A DNA stretch of 40,573 nucleotides from an uncultured Ruminococcus sp. (GCA_934476515.1 CAKSNZ010000017.1:1-40573); one strand, 5' to 3'; positions 14,337-23,197 are shown, counted from the first letter of the stretch. Made by a program: numbers and translations. The notes: generated from the sequence alone by a model not told the origin.

Positions 14337-14543
14337 TTGTCAGAAGATGAAAAGATGGTGGGTTGTTACAGTCCGTCTGATGGAACATTGTATTTAAAAG
14401 CAACAAACCTTAATGAGTTCCACAGACTTATTAATCAGGCAGAAGAACAAGCCGACCAATTACGAAAAACAATTAGTCAGCTTATGTACTTTGATTTGAA
14501 GTTTAAGTTTTCAGATGGAGAAAATGATAGTCAGGAGGAATAA
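14337..14543 (+). CDS. Hypothetical phage protein (68 aa)
   Basis: I place the start at TTG 14337 because AGGTGA ends four to five bases before it; GTG 14328 is also in frame. The product is acidic and largely helical (LNEFHRLINQAEEQADQLRKTI), with no recognised domain. It lies in the early operon directly before a ribbon-helix-helix-like gene, two bases away. Confidence 0.6.
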   Translation: MSEDEKMVGCYSPSDGTLYLKATNLNEFHRLINQAEEQADQLRKTISQLMYFDLKFKFSDGENDSQEE

Positions 14544-14545
14544 CA

Positions 14546-14746
14546 ATGGTAGATAACAAAGGTGCAATCGTTCTATTTGCTGACAGAAAGTCAGTACCGG
14601 GTTCAAATGTAGTATCTGCTTGTGTATCTGATGAAACACAGAAGACACTTGAAGATCTATGCGAAAAGACAGGCAAGAAGATGTCAAGCCTAGTAAGAAC
14701 ACTTATTGAAGATAGCCTTGAATTAGTCAAGGTTGTTGAGGCATAA
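14546..14746 (+). CDS. Ribbon-helix-helix-like small protein
   Basis: 66 residues. VVSACVSDETQKTL forms a possible beta strand plus helix, then CEKTGKKMSSLVRTLIEDSL resembles the second RHH helix. Such proteins bind DNA as dimers. CAGGAGG is the ribosome site. It is probably an early regulator; the target is unknown. Confidence 0.65.
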   Translation: MVDNKGAIVLFADRKSVPGSNVVSACVSDETQKTLEDLCEKTGKKMSSLVRTLIEDSLELVKVVEA

Positions 14747-14771
14747 CACAACAATAGGAGAGGTGAAATAA

Positions 14772-15014
14772 ATGCCTAAGCTATTGGCAAGACCAGAAGA
14801 CAAGTACAAGCACAATATTATATGTAATATTGAAGATTGTCTTAATCGGCAGAACATAAGCAAGAACAAATTACAAGAGGTTCTAGGCTTATCAAAGCCG
14901 ACAATTAACAAGTATTACAAGGATCCTTCTTATTTTACATTAGGTCAGCTAATGATGATAGCAAGGCTAGGTAAAGTAACAGTAATGGACCTTGTATCAG
15001 ATAAAACAACATAA
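14772..15014 (+). CDS. HTH (XRE-like) early regulator
   Basis: 80 residues with an HTH pattern: NISKNKLQEVLGLSKPTINK, a short spacer with a YFTLGQLMMIARLG segment, and a final MDLVSD. GGAGAGGTG precedes the ATG. It is the fourth DNA-binding-type protein in the lysogeny and early regions. It may modulate early transcription. Confidence 0.65.
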   Translation: MPKLLARPEDKYKHNIICNIEDCLNRQNISKNKLQEVLGLSKPTINKYYKDPSYFTLGQLMMIARLGKVTVMDLVSDKTT

Positions 15015-15040
15015 GTTGTGAATGAAAGGAAGTGAAAAAA

Positions 15041-15268
15041 GTGGGAAGTATGGCATTTGCAATCATTGTTTTAACTTTGGTGGTACTGATTATTGCCATT
15101 ATAGGTTGTCTGAATAAGGCTCACACTGACAATACCAAGTGGCTACAGAATAGCTGGAACGAAGTGATGAACGAGCAAAGGCACTTGCTAGAAATGATTA
15201 GGGAAAACCAAAATCAGATAGCAAGACTTTTGAGAAAGTTGGAGAGTGAAGATGAAAGAAAAGATTAA
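15041..15268 (+). CDS. Small single-pass membrane protein
   Basis: An N-terminal membrane helix (AIIVLTLVVLIIAIIGC) is followed by an amphipathic, charged helical tail (MNEQRHLLEMIRENQNQIAR). GTG 15041 fits AGGAAGTG six bases upstream; GTG 15032 is too close to it. The 3' end overlaps the next gene. The coiled-coil tail suggests oligomer formation; function unknown. Confidence 0.6.
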   Translation: MGSMAFAIIVLTLVVLIIAIIGCLNKAHTDNTKWLQNSWNEVMNEQRHLLEMIRENQNQIARLLRKLESEDERKD

Positions 15269-15557
15269 GGCAGTAGGATTGGCAGTATCAATAGTGGTTA
15301 CAATCATTGTTTCCTTAGTACTACATATCAATCTTATGTCAAAGTATGGTGGTTTCTTACTTCTTCCATTTCTCTACTTTGGTATGGTCTATGTTTTGCC
15401 TCGCATTTTGTCTTATATTATGGACGATTTCAAGGTGGCATACAGTAGGGAAAACCTTTGTATAACTAAGGATGATTTCCAGACAAAGTGTTTTGAAGAA
15501 GCACTAGGAGCAAGACCGGAAGAAATTGAACACATTGTTGAGGGTCAGGAAGTATGA
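15252..15557 (+). CDS. Small two-helix membrane protein
   Basis: 101 residues from ATG 15252 (GGAG seven bases upstream). Two hydrophobic helices at about residues 8-27 and 33-55 are followed by a soluble tail of about 45 residues. It overlaps the previous gene by 17 bases and the next one by ATGA. No family recognised. Confidence 0.6.
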   Translation: MKEKIKAVGLAVSIVVTIIVSLVLHINLMSKYGGFLLLPFLYFGMVYVLPRILSYIMDDFKVAYSRENLCITKDDFQTKCFEEALGARPEEIEHIVEGQEV

Positions 15558-15694
15558 ACACAAAGTACATTTTTCCACTATTGTTGATTATCTTAGATGT
15601 AGGTGCTGCAATAGTCTATGGCATCAACAAAGACATCAGAATGGCAACATATTGGATTGCAGCTGCAGTTCTTAATATATGTGTGACCTTTTAG
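15554..15694 (+). CDS. Small membrane protein (46 aa)
   Basis: ATG 15554 overlaps the previous stop as ATGA, with CAGGAAG upstream. The product has two hydrophobic helices (YIFPLLLIILDVGAAIV and YWIAAAVLNICVTF). With its two upstream neighbours it forms a coupled set of three small membrane proteins in the early operon, perhaps acting on the host envelope; function unknown. Confidence 0.6.
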   Translation: MNTKYIFPLLLIILDVGAAIVYGINKDIRMATYWIAAAVLNICVTF

Positions 15695-15708
15695 GGGGGT
15701 GAAAGTAG

Positions 15709-15966
15709 ATGAAGAAAGTAAGTCAAAAGAAGTTCACTAAGTGGGCAAGAAGATATTTCACAGAAAAGGAAATTAAAAGAGTTATCAGCTTTATGAGAGA
15801 GCATAATGGTTTTATTTCTTATCGTGATTTTGTAGTTCTCTTAGCATTATTTAATAATCTTAGTCTAAATGACACATTAGCATACTTAACTGAGGCAACA
15901 CAATATTGGGGGAGATTTCAGTTAAGTATAAATAAAGGGGTGAGATATTCTGAATGTGAACAATAA
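15709..15966 (+). CDS. Hypothetical early phage protein (85 aa)
   Basis: GGGGGGTG precedes the ATG. The basic N-terminus (KKVSQKKFTKWARRYF) and a helical middle give no recognised domain. It is the last gene before a 125-base structured intergenic stretch and the replication module. Confidence 0.6.
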   Translation: MKKVSQKKFTKWARRYFTEKEIKRVISFMREHNGFISYRDFVVLLALFNNLSLNDTLAYLTEATQYWGRFQLSINKGVRYSECEQ

Positions 15967-16091
15967 AAAAAGCCACTAGAGAACGGCAATTCCCTAGTGA
16001 CTAGAAAGGTGTTCCTATGACGGAACATAACAAAATAGTTTAATTTCATTTTAGATAAAAAATTCTAAAATGTCAAGGAGGAATTGAAAAA
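15967..16091 (+). promoter_or_regulatory. Structured leader before the replication genes, with a tiny ORF
   Basis: CACTAG/CTAGTG (about 15974-15999) and GTTCC/GGAAC (16011-16026) can form hairpins. Within the second, ATG 16017 opens an eight-codon ORF (MTEHNKIV, stop 16041-16043) with GAAAGGTG upstream. This could be a leader peptide or chance. Confidence 0.35.
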
Positions 16092-17081
16092 TTGGAACAG
16101 ATTACTTTATCTGAACAACATAAAAGGGCTGTTGAACTTCATCAGAAGATTATTATTTCTGCTAATCTGGCTCAGCAGAACTTATGGGATATGTGTACTT
16201 CTCTTAAGCTAATGAGAGATAACAAACTGTATAAGGAGTTAGGTTATCCTAATTTTGAGAACTACTGTGAGAATGAAATAGGAATGAAGAAAACCAATGC
16301 TTATAGATATATAGGTATTGTTGAAAAAGTCAGTACAGAAAATGTCCCATCGATGGGACAAATTGGAATGACAAAGTTATCACTTCTTGCTACTATCAGC
16401 CAATCACAACAGGCTGAAATAGCCGAAAAAGTTGACCTTGAAAGTATTTCAGTACGAAAGCTAAAGGAAGAAATAGAGACTTTAAAAGCTGAGAAACTTG
16501 CAGAGAAAGAAAGTTTTGAGCGAAAGAACAACGACCTTAAAAGGGTAGCTGATGAAGTAACAGAGAATAACTCTAAACTAGAGAAAGACCTATTTTCAGC
16601 AAGGAAAAAGCTATCGGTTGCTACTGCCGATAAGGAGTGGTTGCAGAAGAAGATTGATGACCTGGAAAGCCGACCAATAGAAGTTGCAGTTGCCGAAACA
16701 TCAGACAATGAAAGAAGACTTCAAGAAACAATCAAGTCCCTTGAAAGAGAGAATATCAAGAGAAATGAAGAACTTGAAAGACAGTATCGAGAAGATGAGC
16801 AGACAGTAAGAAGAATGCTTGAGAAAGAAAAGCAAGATGCACTTGATGATTTAACTGAAGAATATGAGAGCAAAATCAAGGACCTTCAGTCAAAGTCAAA
16901 GGTAAAGCAGTCAGACGGTACAGAGGCTTTTCAAGTGTGGAAACTGGTAGCAATGAAAGCATTAAGTAATATCCACAGAATTGTTATTGATAACAATGGT
17001 AACTATATATTTATGGGTGATCTTAATGAACTAAAGAAAAAGGTTAATGATGCGTTAAAAGAAATCGGCAGAAGATTTTAA
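16092..17081 (+). CDS. DUF3102-like coiled-coil phage protein
   Basis: 329 residues. The N-terminal region (about 1-90, with LWDMCTSLKLMRDNKLYKEL and ENYCENEIGMKKTNAYRYIG) resembles DUF3102-type or plasmid KfrA-like DNA-binding segments. Residues about 120-270 are a long charged coiled coil, and a short conserved tail follows. TTG 16092 has AAGGAGGA nine bases upstream. It starts the replication/recombination module; binding to phage DNA is inferred. Confidence 0.65.
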   Translation: MEQITLSEQHKRAVELHQKIIISANLAQQNLWDMCTSLKLMRDNKLYKELGYPNFENYCENEIGMKKTNAYRYIGIVEKVSTENVPSMGQIGMTKLSLLATISQSQQAEIAEKVDLESISVRKLKEEIETLKAEKLAEKESFERKNNDLKRVADEVTENNSKLEKDLFSARKKLSVATADKEWLQKKIDDLESRPIEVAVAETSDNERRLQETIKSLERENIKRNEELERQYREDEQTVRRMLEKEKQDALDDLTEEYESKIKDLQSKSKVKQSDGTEAFQVWKLVAMKALSNIHRIVIDNNGNYIFMGDLNELKKKVNDALKEIGRRF

Positions 17082-17107
17082 AGTCTTTAAAAACAGGAGG
17101 AATAAAA

Positions 17108-17704
17108 ATGTCAAAACTTTATGAACTATCAACAGACTTTCAAAATTTATTTGATATGTTTGAAGAAATTAATAACTGGTCACCGGACACAGATGCAGAT
17201 GGACAACCTATTGACAGTGAGGGCAATGTAATTGAAAACCCTACTGCATACAAGGTGCAAATGCTTAACGGTTGGTTTGATACCCTAGAAGGTATTGAGG
17301 GCGAATTTGAAATGAAAGCAGAGAATATTGCTGCCTTTATCAAGTCACTAAAGGCTCAGTCAGACATTCTAAAGAATGAGGAAACTGCTCTTAAGAAACG
17401 CAGAGACACTAAGGACAGACAGATTGAAAGTCTAAAGACCTACCTACTTAATCAGATGAAAGCAATAGGCAGAAAGAAGATTGATATGCCTAAGGCTGTT
17501 ATCTCAATTCGTAACAATGCACCATCACTTGTGGTGGATGATGAACTTGAACTGATTAATTGGGCAGAAGAACATGATATGGACAGTTTCCTCAACTATC
17601 AACTTCCTAAGATTAAGAAGTCAGAAGTGAAGAAAGCTTGTAAGGGCAATATGAATATTCCGTATGTACATATGGAAAGTAAAGAGTCACTAACTATTAA
17701 ATAA
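17108..17704 (+). CDS. Siphovirus Gp157-like protein
   Basis: 198 residues matching the Gp157 family: YELSTDFQNLFDMFEE at the start, a helical middle (IKSLKAQSDILKNEETALKK, KKRRDTKDRQIESLKTYLL), and a C-terminal IPYVHMESKESLTIK. Gp157 has been linked to phage resistance in Streptococcus thermophilus phages. Its usual place beside the AAA ATPase and helicase genes suggests a role in recombination-dependent replication. Confidence 0.88.
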   Translation: MSKLYELSTDFQNLFDMFEEINNWSPDTDADGQPIDSEGNVIENPTAYKVQMLNGWFDTLEGIEGEFEMKAENIAAFIKSLKAQSDILKNEETALKKRRDTKDRQIESLKTYLLNQMKAIGRKKIDMPKAVISIRNNAPSLVVDDELELINWAEEHDMDSFLNYQLPKIKKSEVKKACKGNMNIPYVHMESKESLTIK

Positions 17705-17714
17705 GGAGGATATT

Positions 17715-18491
17715 ATGGGATTACCGGTTTTAATTTTAGGTTTTTCAGGTAGTGGTAAGTCGGCATCACTAAGAAACTTTGCTCCTGACGAACTGGCACT
17801 TGTAAATGTAAATGGTAAACCACTACCATTTAGAAATAACTTTAAGTCAGTTATTTCATCAGATGATTACAAGACTATCGAAAGTTTTATTAAGAGTACA
17901 AAGGCAAAGACAATAGCCATTGATGATACTCAGTACCTTATGGCCAATGAGTTTATGCGTAGATCTACAGAGAAAGGTTATGATAAGTTTACGGAAATAG
18001 GCAAGAATTTTTGGGAACTTGTAAAGATGACTGAATCATTACCAAGTGATACTATTGTTTATTTCTTAAGTCATATTGATGTGGATGATAACGGTAGGCA
18101 AAAAGCCAAAACAATAGGAAAACTTCTTGATGAAAAGATTACTGTTGAGGGTATGTTCACAACTGTATTAAAGACTGCTGTAGTGGATGGTAAGTATTAT
18201 TTTGCCACTCAAACAGATGGTAATGATACTTGCAAAAGTCCTATGGGACTATTTGATACTATGTTGATTTCTAATGATTTAAAGATAGTAGATGAGGCTT
18301 TGAGAAACTATTACTATATGACAGAAGAAAAGCTTTGTGAAGTGTGCAAAAAGCCTATTGTGTCTGACGGTAAAAGAACAGTACAGCAGATTATTGAGGG
18401 TACAAAAAAGAACTACAAAAAGCAGATGTGTATGTCTTGTGTTGCTAAGCTGATTAAAAAGAGAAAAGAAGAAAAAGAGGCTAAACAATGA
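17715..18491 (+). CDS. Phage AAA (AAA_24-type) ATPase with zinc-ribbon tail
   Basis: 258 residues. Walker A GFSGSGKSAS near the N-terminus and Walker B TIAIDDTQYL near residue 70, followed by a sensor-like strand IVYFLSHID, fit the RecA/AAA_24 phage ATPase group. Two CxxC pairs near the C-terminus (CEVCKKP and CMSCVAK) should bind zinc. It overlaps the helicase gene by ATGA. It probably acts in recombination or annealing. Confidence 0.85.
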   Translation: MGLPVLILGFSGSGKSASLRNFAPDELALVNVNGKPLPFRNNFKSVISSDDYKTIESFIKSTKAKTIAIDDTQYLMANEFMRRSTEKGYDKFTEIGKNFWELVKMTESLPSDTIVYFLSHIDVDDNGRQKAKTIGKLLDEKITVEGMFTTVLKTAVVDGKYYFATQTDGNDTCKSPMGLFDTMLISNDLKIVDEALRNYYYMTEEKLCEVCKKPIVSDGKRTVQQIIEGTKKNYKKQMCMSCVAKLIKKRKEEKEAKQ

Positions 18492-19828
18492 AACTAAGAC
18501 CATACCAAGAACAGTTAGTTAATGAACTTCATACTGCTTGGAAAGATGGTTACAAAGCCCCTTGTATTGTTTTAGGTTGTGGTGGTGGCAAGTCTTGTAT
18601 AGTTGCAGAAATTGCAAGACGAACCACCTGGAATGGCAAGAGAGTTTTGTTTCTGGTACATAGAAAAGAACTGGTTGACCAAATCTTTCGTACATTCGTA
18701 CGGTGGGGAGTTCTTATGGATTTGTGCCAAATAGGTATGGTTCAAACCTTTACAAGACGGTTAAAGAAACTACCTAAACCGTCACTGATTATTACAGATG
18801 AAAACCACCACAGTACAGCCTCATCATACAAAAGAATTTATGACTACTTTCCAAATGTACCTAGGGTGGGTGTTACTGCAACACCGGTAAGACTAAACGG
18901 TGATGGCTTAGGTGATGTTAATGATAAGCTAATTGTAGGTGTAAGCACAAAATGGTTGATAAATCATAAGTGCCTTGCACCTTATGATTACTATGCACCT
19001 TGTATTGCAGATTTAACAGGACTACATACAAAGATGGGTGAATATGTTACTGCCGATATTGAAAAAGCAATGATAAAGAATACTGTATTTGGTGATGCAA
19101 TTAAGTATTACAAAAGTCTTGCCAATGGCAAAAAGGCAGTATGCTATTGTTCATCATTAAAGCACAGTATAGCAACTGCAAAGGCTTTTTGTAATGCCGG
19201 TATTAAGGCAGTACATATTGACGGTTCAACTCCTAAAGCAGAAAGGGATAAGATTATCTCTGACTTTAGAAAAGGTGATATTACTATTCTTTGCAATGTA
19301 GACCTTATTAGTGAAGGCTTTGATGTACCTGATTGTGAATGTACTATATTGCTAAGACCTACCCACAGTCTTACTTTGTATATACAACAGTCTATGCGTT
19401 GTATGAGATATAAGGAAGGTAAGAAAGCAATAATCATTGACCATGTAGGTAACTATGCAAGACATGGTATGCCTGATGATGACAGAGTTTGGACCTTAGA
19501 AAAGAAAAAGCATAAGAGTGTTAAAAAACTGGAAGAAGAACAAAGTAAAAAGATAAAATCTTGTCCTGAATGTTTCTTTACCTTTGAAAGCCCACCACCG
19601 GGTACTACACCGATATGCCCTCATTGTGGATATGTTTTTCCTAAAGCCGAGAGAGAAGTTGAGGTTGACACCAAAGCACATTTAATTAAGATTGAGGGTT
19701 TCAAACTTGACTTTACTTCACCGGAAGATTGTCATTCATATCAAGATTTACTTACCTACGCAAAAGAACATGGCTATAAAACAGGTTGGGCTTTTTATCA
19801 AGCAAAAAGCAGAGGTTTGTTAGTATGA
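18488..19828 (+). CDS. SF2 DEAD/DEAH-box helicase
   Basis: 446 residues. Motif Q-like LRPYQEQL, motif I GCGGGKSCI, motif II DENHH, motif III TATP and motif VI QSMRCMRYKEGK define an SF2 helicase. Near the C-terminus CPECFFTF and CPHCGYVF form a zinc ribbon. It unwinds DNA during phage replication or recombination. Starts and ends with ATGA overlaps to its neighbours, so it is coupled to the ATPase and nuclease genes. Confidence 0.92.
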   Translation: MKLRPYQEQLVNELHTAWKDGYKAPCIVLGCGGGKSCIVAEIARRTTWNGKRVLFLVHRKELVDQIFRTFVRWGVLMDLCQIGMVQTFTRRLKKLPKPSLIITDENHHSTASSYKRIYDYFPNVPRVGVTATPVRLNGDGLGDVNDKLIVGVSTKWLINHKCLAPYDYYAPCIADLTGLHTKMGEYVTADIEKAMIKNTVFGDAIKYYKSLANGKKAVCYCSSLKHSIATAKAFCNAGIKAVHIDGSTPKAERDKIISDFRKGDITILCNVDLISEGFDVPDCECTILLRPTHSLTLYIQQSMRCMRYKEGKKAIIIDHVGNYARHGMPDDDRVWTLEKKKHKSVKKLEEEQSKKIKSCPECFFTFESPPPGTTPICPHCGYVFPKAEREVEVDTKAHLIKIEGFKLDFTSPEDCHSYQDLLTYAKEHGYKTGWAFYQAKSRGLLV

Positions 19829-20154
19829 CAGAAGAACATATTATACAGAACAATATCCGTATTGCCTTATCAAATGATTGTGTAATCTTTAGAGGAAATG
19901 TTGGCAAAGGCTTTACTAAAGATGGCAGATACTTTGATACAGGACTACCAAAAGGCTTTTCAGATTTGTTTGGTTTTCGCAAGTCTGATGGCAGAGCAGT
20001 ATTTATAGAAGTAAAAACTTCTAAGGGAAAACCATCAAAAGAACAGAAAAATTTTATAAACAAAATGCTTTCCTATGGTGCTATTGCAGGTGTATGCAGA
20101 AGTACAGAGGAAGCATTAAATTTAATAAAGGAGTTTTATTATTATGGGATTTAA
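19825..20154 (+). CDS. VRR-NUC domain nuclease
   Basis: 109 residues from ATG 19825, within the helicase stop. The PD-(D/E)XK VRR-NUC pattern is clear: an N-terminal glutamate in TEEHIIQNNI, GFSDLFG, FIEVKTSKGKPSKEQ. Such stand-alone phage nucleases act with SF2 helicases as structure-specific nucleases, probably on replication or recombination intermediates. It overlaps the DUF669 gene by 11 bases. Confidence 0.92.
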   Translation: MTEEHIIQNNIRIALSNDCVIFRGNVGKGFTKDGRYFDTGLPKGFSDLFGFRKSDGRAVFIEVKTSKGKPSKEQKNFINKMLSYGAIAGVCRSTEEALNLIKEFYYYGI

Positions 20155-20644
20155 AAATAATTATTCTGATGTAAATGAAAATAGCATTAAGCCTATAGGT
20201 GACTATGAATGTGTTATCCATAAGGTGGAAGAGAGAACTACCAGAAACGGCAAAGTAGGTCTTAACATTCAGTTCCTTATTCGTTCGGATGTTAATCAAA
20301 AGTACCAAAGGGGTTACATTTTCCATACCTTATGGAAGAGAAAAGAACCTACCGACCTTGATAAGCAAGTGAATGGTTATGGCTTTAATCAGGTTATGCA
20401 GTTAGGTAAGGCATCAGGTTTACCGGAAGGCAAAGACTATGACAACCTGACTCAGTTTATCAATGACTTAATTAATAAGCCAGTAAGAATTACTCTTAAC
20501 CATAGAGAATATAATGGCAACACACAAGAAGAAGTTAAGTACATTAACAAGACTAAGTTCCCATTAAATGGTGCTAATATTCAGCAACCTAAAAGCAATG
20601 ATGGGTTTGAAGAAATGCCTGTTGATGATGATTTACCATTCTAA
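20144..20644 (+). CDS. DUF669 protein with SSB-like acidic tail
   Basis: 166 residues with the DUF669 layout (YECVIHKVEERTTRNGK, LNIQFLIRSD, VNGYGFNQVM). The extreme C-terminus, PVDDDLPF, closely mimics the acidic tip of bacterial SSB (DDDIPF), which recruits replication partners. This supports a single-stranded-DNA-binding or SSB-mimic role. AAGGAG lies upstream, in the VRR-NUC gene. Confidence 0.88.
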   Translation: MGFKNNYSDVNENSIKPIGDYECVIHKVEERTTRNGKVGLNIQFLIRSDVNQKYQRGYIFHTLWKRKEPTDLDKQVNGYGFNQVMQLGKASGLPEGKDYDNLTQFINDLINKPVRITLNHREYNGNTQEEVKYINKTKFPLNGANIQQPKSNDGFEEMPVDDDLPF

Positions 20645-20675
20645 ATATAAACATTCTATTAACATTTCTGTGAAA

Positions 20676-20734
20676 TTGCATAGTGCTATGCAACTTATTT
20701 GTGATTTAGGGGTATTAAGTGGGATACCCCTAAA
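20676..20734. repeat. Two inverted repeats before the primase gene
   Basis: TTGCATAG-TG-CTATGCAA (20676-20693) and TTTAGGGGTAT/ATACCCCTAAA (20705-20715 and 20724-20734). Neither is followed by a T-run, so they are not plain terminators. The first shares a TATGCA core with repeats downstream of the primase gene. The second lies in the primase mRNA leader. Confidence 0.6.
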
Positions 20735-20754
20735 AATATTTAAGGAGAGATAAG

Positions 20755-23055
20755 ATGAATATAAATAATAAATATATGGCAGTTCCACAGGAATTAAAGG
20801 CTTTACCTAACTGGGTGTGTTACAAGAAAGAACCTGACCTAAAGTCTCATAGTGGGTTTAGCAAAAAGCCTATTAACCCCAGAACCGGTAACTATGCAAT
20901 GTCCAACAATCCGGCAACATGGAGTGACTTTGAAACTGCACTGAGAGAATCAGAGAAGTATTCAGGCATAGGCTTTATGTTTTCTAATTCTCCATACTTT
21001 GGTGTTGACCTTGACGATATGCCAAAGGATATTGAAGATTTTAAAAATGGTGGTACTGACAATATAGTTAGTGAGTTTGTACATACACTACAATCATATA
21101 CAGAATTTTCTCAATCTAAAACAGGTGTGCATATTATTTGTAAAGGTACTTTACCTAAAACAGGAAGAAAGAAAAAGCATACCTTTGGTGGATTTGAAAT
21201 GTACGATAAAGGTAGGTTCTTTGTTGTTACCGGTGACTATTGCAGTGAATATGTGGATATAACGGAATGTACCGAAAAGATAAAACCACTTCATTCAAAG
21301 TATATTGGTGGTGGCAAAGAACCTACACCTAAAATTCAAAAGCCAATAGTAACTTTATCCACAACTAATGAAATAGTTGAAACTGCTATGAATGCAAAGA
21401 ATGGCAACTTGTTTACTGCTTTATACAGAGGTGATTTCTCTGCTTATGGCAGTCAAAGTGAAGCTGACCTTGCTTTCTGTAATATGTTAGCTTTTTGGAC
21501 AGGTTGTGATACTGAAAAGATGGATGCAATCTTTAGACAGTCAGGCCTTATGAGAGATAAATGGGACAGAAAGCAAAGTGGCTCAACCTATGGTACTATC
21601 ACAATTCAAAAAGCAGTAGCCGGTTGCAACAGTGTTTATGAACCTAAAAGCAGTGACAATTACAAAATTTCAATAGGTAATAAAAAAGTATCTATAACAC
21701 CTAGTAATGAAACGATAAGGAATTATTCCTTTGATGATATGGGTAATGCTCAAAGGTTTGTTGATTTATTTGGTGACAATATCCGTTACTGCTATACAGA
21801 TAAGAAGTGGATGTACTATGACGGTAGAAAGTGGTGCGTTGACAATATGGGTGCAGTTCATAGAATGGCCGATAAATCAGTTAATGCTATGAAAGCTGAA
21901 CTAAAGAACTATGTTAAGTCTGATGAAGAGTCAGGTGGCGATATGGAAAAGGAATTTAGAAAGCATATGAAACAAAGCCGTAGTAACCGTTCTAAGAATG
22001 CTATGCTAAATGAAGTTCAGCACTATGTTCCTATTCTTCCGGCACAACTTGACAGATATAAGATGGCACTTAATACACCTGATGGAGTTATTAACCTTAA
22101 AACCGGTGAACTAAAGCTTCATTCCTATTCTCATTATTTTACTAAGATTACAGCAGTAGAGTATTCTAACACTGCTGATTGTCACCTATGGTTAAAGTTC
22201 CTTGATGATATTTTTAATGGTGACAAGGACTTAATAAGATATGTTCAGAAAGCAGTAGGCTATAGCCTTACCGGTTCTACTGCTGAACAATGTGCATTCT
22301 TTCTTTATGGTACAGGTAAAAACGGTAAGTCAACTTTTATTGATGCTATCAGAGATGTGTTTGGTGACTATGCAGCTAACATTCAGCCTGAAACAATTAT
22401 GGTTAGAAATAGCCAAAGTAGTGCTATTAATAGCGATATTGCAAGACTTAAAGGTGCAAGACTTGTAACCTCAGTAGAACCTAATGAGGGTGTACGAATT
22501 AATGAAGGACTACTAAAACAGCTTACAGGTGATGATACTGTAACTGCCAGAAAATTATATGCAGAGGAATTTGAGTTTAAACCTGAATTTAAGTTATGGA
22601 TGGCTACAAATCATAAACCGATTATCAGAGGTACTGATACAGGTATATGGCGAAGAATACATATGATACCTTTTACAGTTCAGATACCAAATGAAAAAGT
22701 TGACAAAAAGCTGAAGTATAAACTTAAAGCAGAGATGACAGGAATATTCAAGTGGTGTGTTGATGGTTGCTTACTATGGCAGAAAGAAGGCCTAAAGATG
22801 CCTAGAGCAGTCCTTGAAAGTGTAAACGAATATCGTAGAGAAATGGATGTTATTTCTGCATTTGTTGAAGATATGTGTGTAGAGAGTGGCAGTGTTCAGG
22901 CTAGTACACTTTATGCAGTATATGCTAAATGGGCAGAAGAAAACCATGAATACCGAATGTCTGCTACTAAATTTGGTGTAGAGGTAGCTAAAAAGTATGA
23001 GAAAATTAAACTAACTAAAGGAATTTTCTATAAGGGAGTTTCTCTTATTCAATAA
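20755..23055 (+). CDS. Phage primase-helicase (PrimPol plus P4/D5-type helicase)
   Basis: 766 residues. The N-terminal primase-polymerase domain (residues about 8-185) shows SPYFGVDLDDM, SKTGVHIICKG and MYDKGRFFVVTG. A linker and D5_N-type region follow. The SF3/D5 helicase has Walker A YGTGKNGKSTF near residue 518-527, then LKGARLVTSVEPNEG with Walker B character, and the arginine segment TGIWRRIHMIPF. It primes and unwinds the phage origin. AAGGAGAG precedes ATG 20755. Confidence 0.92.
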   Translation: MNINNKYMAVPQELKALPNWVCYKKEPDLKSHSGFSKKPINPRTGNYAMSNNPATWSDFETALRESEKYSGIGFMFSNSPYFGVDLDDMPKDIEDFKNGGTDNIVSEFVHTLQSYTEFSQSKTGVHIICKGTLPKTGRKKKHTFGGFEMYDKGRFFVVTGDYCSEYVDITECTEKIKPLHSKYIGGGKEPTPKIQKPIVTLSTTNEIVETAMNAKNGNLFTALYRGDFSAYGSQSEADLAFCNMLAFWTGCDTEKMDAIFRQSGLMRDKWDRKQSGSTYGTITIQKAVAGCNSVYEPKSSDNYKISIGNKKVSITPSNETIRNYSFDDMGNAQRFVDLFGDNIRYCYTDKKWMYYDGRKWCVDNMGAVHRMADKSVNAMKAELKNYVKSDEESGGDMEKEFRKHMKQSRSNRSKNAMLNEVQHYVPILPAQLDRYKMALNTPDGVINLKTGELKLHSYSHYFTKITAVEYSNTADCHLWLKFLDDIFNGDKDLIRYVQKAVGYSLTGSTAEQCAFFLYGTGKNGKSTFIDAIRDVFGDYAANIQPETIMVRNSQSSAINSDIARLKGARLVTSVEPNEGVRINEGLLKQLTGDDTVTARKLYAEEFEFKPEFKLWMATNHKPIIRGTDTGIWRRIHMIPFTVQIPNEKVDKKLKYKLKAEMTGIFKWCVDGCLLWQKEGLKMPRAVLESVNEYRREMDVISAFVEDMCVESGSVQASTLYAVYAKWAEENHEYRMSATKFGVEVAKKYEKIKLTKGIFYKGVSLIQ

Positions 23056-23197
23056 CATTTATGCAAGGTTATGCATAGTTTCAGGGTTTTTTCTATTCTT
23101 TATACAAAAGAAAAAATAATATATATATAGAAAAGGTTTTTGAAAAAGGGTTCAAACCCTGCATAACCCTTCATAGTTTTACATTATAGGAGTTTTT
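23056..23197. other. Candidate phage replication origin
   Basis: This 142-base non-coding stretch follows the primase-helicase. GGTTATG (23067-23073) plus CAGGGTTT (23082-23089) pair with AAACCCTG (23154-23161) plus CATAACC (23162-23168). The loop is an AT-rich tract containing ATATATATAT (near 23120). TTATGCA-type motifs occur at 23059, 23069 and, inverted, 23159. An origin with unwinding region is inferred from position and structure. Confidence 0.45.

Noticed and set aside
14135..14754. Several minus-strand open frames opposite the HNH, hypothetical and RHH-like genes.
   Set aside because: The plus-strand genes have ribosome sites, tight spacing and recognisable motifs; the opposite frames do not.
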